From Pedococcus dokdonensis (GTDB lineage Bacteria > Actinomycetota > Actinomycetes > Actinomycetales > Dermatophilaceae): a DNA stretch of 64,000 nt. Location of the stretch: positions 2,418,001-2,482,000 of the forward strand of contig NZ_LT629711.1 of the NCBI RefSeq assembly GCF_900104525.1, in the 5' to 3' direction. Below are positions 62,242-64,000 of this stretch, in pieces. The notes beneath the pieces are model-generated. The model was not told the origin of the DNA. It searched no databases and saw only the letters and a list, made by a program, of their open reading frames with translations. The translations under genes were made by a program, and so were the position numbers. Positions within the stretch are counted from its first letter, which is position 1. The number at the start of each line of letters is the position of its first letter.

Positions 62242-62820
62242 TCAGCCGGTCACGACGGAGACGGAGACGGGTGTGGGGTTGGTCAGCGCGTCGTAGACGG
62301 CCGACCGGCGGCGGGACTGCTCGACGATGCCGCGGAGGGTCTCGTCGTCGGCGTCACCTTCGATGTGGAAGGTGACGCGCAGCTCCTGGTAGCCGTTGCG
62401 GACCGAGCCGTCGGAGAGCCCGAGGATGCCGAGCAGGTCGATGTCACCCTCCACGGTCGAGGAGACCTTGGTGAGCTCGACTCCCCTGGCGGAGGCGATG
62501 TTCGCGATGCCGGCGGTGAGGCAGGACGCGATGGCGTGGAGGAGGAACTCGACGGGCGTCGGGGCCTTGTCGGCGCCGGTGAGGACGACCGGGTGGTCGG
62601 CGTCGAGCACCGTCTCGTGGGTGTGCGTCAGCTCCTGGCCGGCTCCGTAGAAGCCGTGGATGCGCGACTGGCTGTGGGTGCCGGTCTGCCAGGTGTTGGT
62701 GGCGCGGAACTGGAACTTGGCGATCTCGTTCTGTCCCTTGACGGCGTCGAGGGTGGCGAAGAGGGTCGCGACGTCCACACCGTTCAGCGGGGTGCGGGTG
62801 GCGTATGCCGTGTTGCTCAT
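62242..62820 (-). CDS. OsmC family protein
   Basis: 192 residues. Characteristic TPVEFLLHAIASCLTAGIANIASARGV with the reactive Cys (SCLT), FYGAGQELTHTHETVLDADHP and ELTKVSSTVEGDIDLLGI. OsmC-type proteins reduce organic hydroperoxides with two Cys; only the first is clear here, so peroxidase activity is uncertain. It is a longer version typical of OsmC/YhfA proteins. The monooxygenase remnant is downstream. Confidence 0.85.
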   Translation of the reverse strand: MSNTAYATRTPLNGVDVATLFATLDAVKGQNEIAKFQFRATNTWQTGTHSQSRIHGFYGAGQELTHTHETVLDADHPVVLTGADKAPTPVEFLLHAIASCLTAGIANIASARGVELTKVSSTVEGDIDLLGILGLSDGSVRNGYQELRVTFHIEGDADDETLRGIVEQSRRRSAVYDALTNPTPVSVSVVTG

Positions 62821-62877
62821 TTCGGTGGTGCCTCTCATCAGGTGCCGGGTCAGCCGGCGTTGGTGGTTGATGAGGAG

Positions 62878-62967
62878 GACCTTCCCGGGTCGACCTTCCG
62901 GCGACCTTCCGCCTGCTCTCGTGCTGCGGAAGGCGGCCTTCCCGGGTGCGGAAGGTTCGCGGAAGGT
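62878..62967. promoter_or_regulatory. Cluster of CCTTCC/GGAAGG half-sites
   Basis: Between divergent osmC and the small gene at 63033 there are three CCTTCC and four GGAAGG-related hexamers in ~90 bp, with the inverted pair GCGACCTTCCGC (from 62902) / GCGGAAGGTCGC (to 62970). Spacing suggests cooperative regulator binding on both promoters. Confidence 0.5.
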
Positions 62968-63032
62968 CGCCGGGCGAACCTCTGTGGCACCGGGGAGAAC
63001 GGCTCCCCGGAACCCACGAGGAGAAACCTGAA

Positions 63033-63230
63033 ATGACTGAGATGACCATGTCGGTCCTGGCCGTGCACCGAGCGGTGGCGGCCGAGGCGCAGCACACGTC
63101 CCACGTGATGGCGTACGACCACGCACTCGCCAAGCGACTCGCCCGTCGGGCTCGCGCGGCTCGCTGGCGGCGCACGACCACGGGACAGGCGGCCGCGCGG
63201 CCTTCAGCCGCCATCAGCGCTGAGTGCTGA
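63033..63230 (+). CDS. Small basic protein of unknown function
   Basis: 65 residues, MTEMTMSVLAVHRAVAAEAQHTSHVMAYDHALAKRLARRARAARWRR..., no recognised domain. The middle is predicted helical and rich in Arg/Ala. GAGGAG lies 9 nt before the ATG and a terminator follows, so it looks expressed. Divergent from OsmC, with a shared regulatory region; a role in the same stress response is only positional. Confidence 0.6.
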   Translation: MTEMTMSVLAVHRAVAAEAQHTSHVMAYDHALAKRLARRARAARWRRTTTGQAAARPSAAISAEC

Positions 63231-63245
63231 GCAATGCCGCTCCAG

Positions 63246-63285
63246 AGGCGGGCGCGTCGGAGAGATCCGGACGCGCCCGCCTTTC
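63246..63285 (+). terminator. Terminator after small gene
   Basis: AGGCGGGCGCGTC / GACGCGCCCGCCT, 13-bp stem with an 11-nt loop and TTCT tail. Confidence 0.85.
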
Positions 63286-63490
63286 TCACGTCTCCGGCTC
63301 CGGGGGGCCCGCGCGTCCCTGCGAGCTGAACGCCCGGTATCGGGTTCCAGGTCGCGGTGTCGCCCCAGTCCCCTGGTGCCGTGCGAAGCGAGTGCCGAGC
63401 CACCGGCCGCGGTCGGATACCCTGCCTGACGCAGGATCGGACCCCATCCCGGACGCCACTAGGTGCCGTGGAAACGGTCCGTCAGCCCCC

Positions 63491-63566
63491 GCCCTCGTAG
63501 CTCAGGGGATAGAGCACCGCTCTCCTAAAGCGGGTGTCGGCAGTTCGAATCTGCCCGAGGGCACCA
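63491..63566 (+). tRNA. tRNA-Arg (anticodon CCT)
   Basis: Acceptor GCCCTCG / CGAGGGC, anticodon loop CTCCTAA (anticodon CCT, reads AGG), T-arm GGCAGTTCGAATCTGCC and an encoded CCA (63564-63566). Confidence 0.94.
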
Positions 63567-64000
63567 CCACAAAATCGCAGGTCAGAGCGTCACAGAGTCC
63601 GCATCGGCTCGGCTCCCTTTCACGAACCCCCGGCTGGGCCCCCGTGAGGCCAAGGCGCCGACGGCGTACGCGACGTACCTCGCCCGGAATGCCCAACGTC
63701 TTGTTCGGCGGACCCAGCCAGACTGCATTGACGTCGTAGATCTCGTCATCGACGGCAAGGCGCATCGGCTCAGCCCGTGACGAGGCCAGCCATCCGGGCC
63801 CCCAGGTTGTCGGCCTGCCCTGAGCTAGCCAGACCAAGCACCGCGAGTGCCACGATGACGCCCGAAACGACCTTCATTGACTTCGCGGTCGCCCCTCTGG
63901 GCGCGCACGAAGAGCTGCCTGCGCCCTAGATCTGACTGCTGATGACCAGCCAAACATTGGCCGCCCAGGCGATCAAGGCAGCGGGGATCCACTCCCTCTC
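63567..64000. other. Unassigned right end with small minus-strand ORFs
   Basis: No gene is certain. On the minus strand: a partial frame from the window edge to a stop at 63924 ending IPAALIAWAANVWLVISSQI (one membrane helix); a 35-codon frame 63877-63770 starting MKVVSGVIVALAVLGLASSGQA (signal-like); and a frame from 63765 opening MRLAVDDEIYDVNAVWLG that runs into the tRNA antisense. These could be small exported or membrane peptides, or eroded remnants next to a tRNA. Confidence 0.35.

Noticed and set aside
63491-63566. Attachment site of an integrated element
   Set aside because: No integrase, no duplicated tRNA 3' end and no shift to phage-like genes were seen inside the window.

Overview
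This is a roughly 70% GC chromosomal segment from an actinobacterium. GTG starts are frequent, ATGA/GTGA gene overlaps are common, and many genes look leaderless. The gene content (RpfB, a LAXTG sortase-E substrate, GlpR/SepX, UGP-type UTP-glucose uridylyltransferase, TamR/tam) and the block glmU - TetR - ABC-F - ispE - rsmA - rpfB - tatD - metG - rsmI - pmt point to Actinomycetes. I lean towards Micrococcales, family Intrasporangiaceae; the family is an inference, not proven. No phage, insertion sequence, integrase or CRISPR array was seen.

Layout. 1-8.9 kb: 5' part of glmU, a small secreted protein, an ABC-2 exporter, PspC, tRNA-Gln, a fatty-acid desaturase with tandem palindromic operators, a peptidoglycan amidase, a TetR regulator, and tam/VOC divergent from a TamR-like MarR regulator. 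8.9-24.1 kb: the conserved ABC-F/ispE, response regulator/kinase, rsmA, rpfB, tatD, metG block, then a siderophore-interacting protein and a LuxR-type two-component pair. 24.2-35.9 kb: membrane proteins, a lipoprotein, rsmI/pmt, a repeat-rich LAXTG surface protein, an aldolase/PfkB pair, a YkuD-type L,D-transpeptidase and tRNA-Ala. 35.9-51.8 kb: an ECF sigma/anti-sigma pair, a second-type map, the glpR-rimJ-mog-moaC-glp-UGP chain, 5-FCL, penicillin acylase, a K+/H+ antiporter, FmdB, a nucleoside phosphorylase, a SAF protein and mscL. 51.8-64 kb: a 1475-residue DUF4011/SF1 helicase/nuclease, an MFS exporter, a four-gene operon of SipW/TasA-like secreted proteins, a metzincin protease, a broken FAD monooxygenase, OsmC, tRNA-Arg(CCT) and an unresolved end.

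How parts work together. Envelope biology dominates: RpfB, amidase, L,D-transpeptidase, protein O-mannosyltransferase, repeat surface protein, TasA-like proteins and metzincin. The upstream regions of rpfB, the LAXTG gene and the TasA-like operon share a 17-bp element (TTACC-N5-TTGACC), so they may share a response regulator. A second direct repeat (TGCACA-N5-TYCACA) links the ABC exporter to the OmpR-type two-component system at 11.9 kb.

The most unusual genome-scale signal is the octamer GTATGCCG/CGGCATAC. About 40 copies of its 7-bp core lie on both strands, inside and between genes, and the motif forces rare codons (TAT, GCA, even ATA). Other standouts are a kinase fused in frame to a polytopic membrane protein, long perfect inverted repeats between genes, and a minisatellite inside the TasA-like operon.
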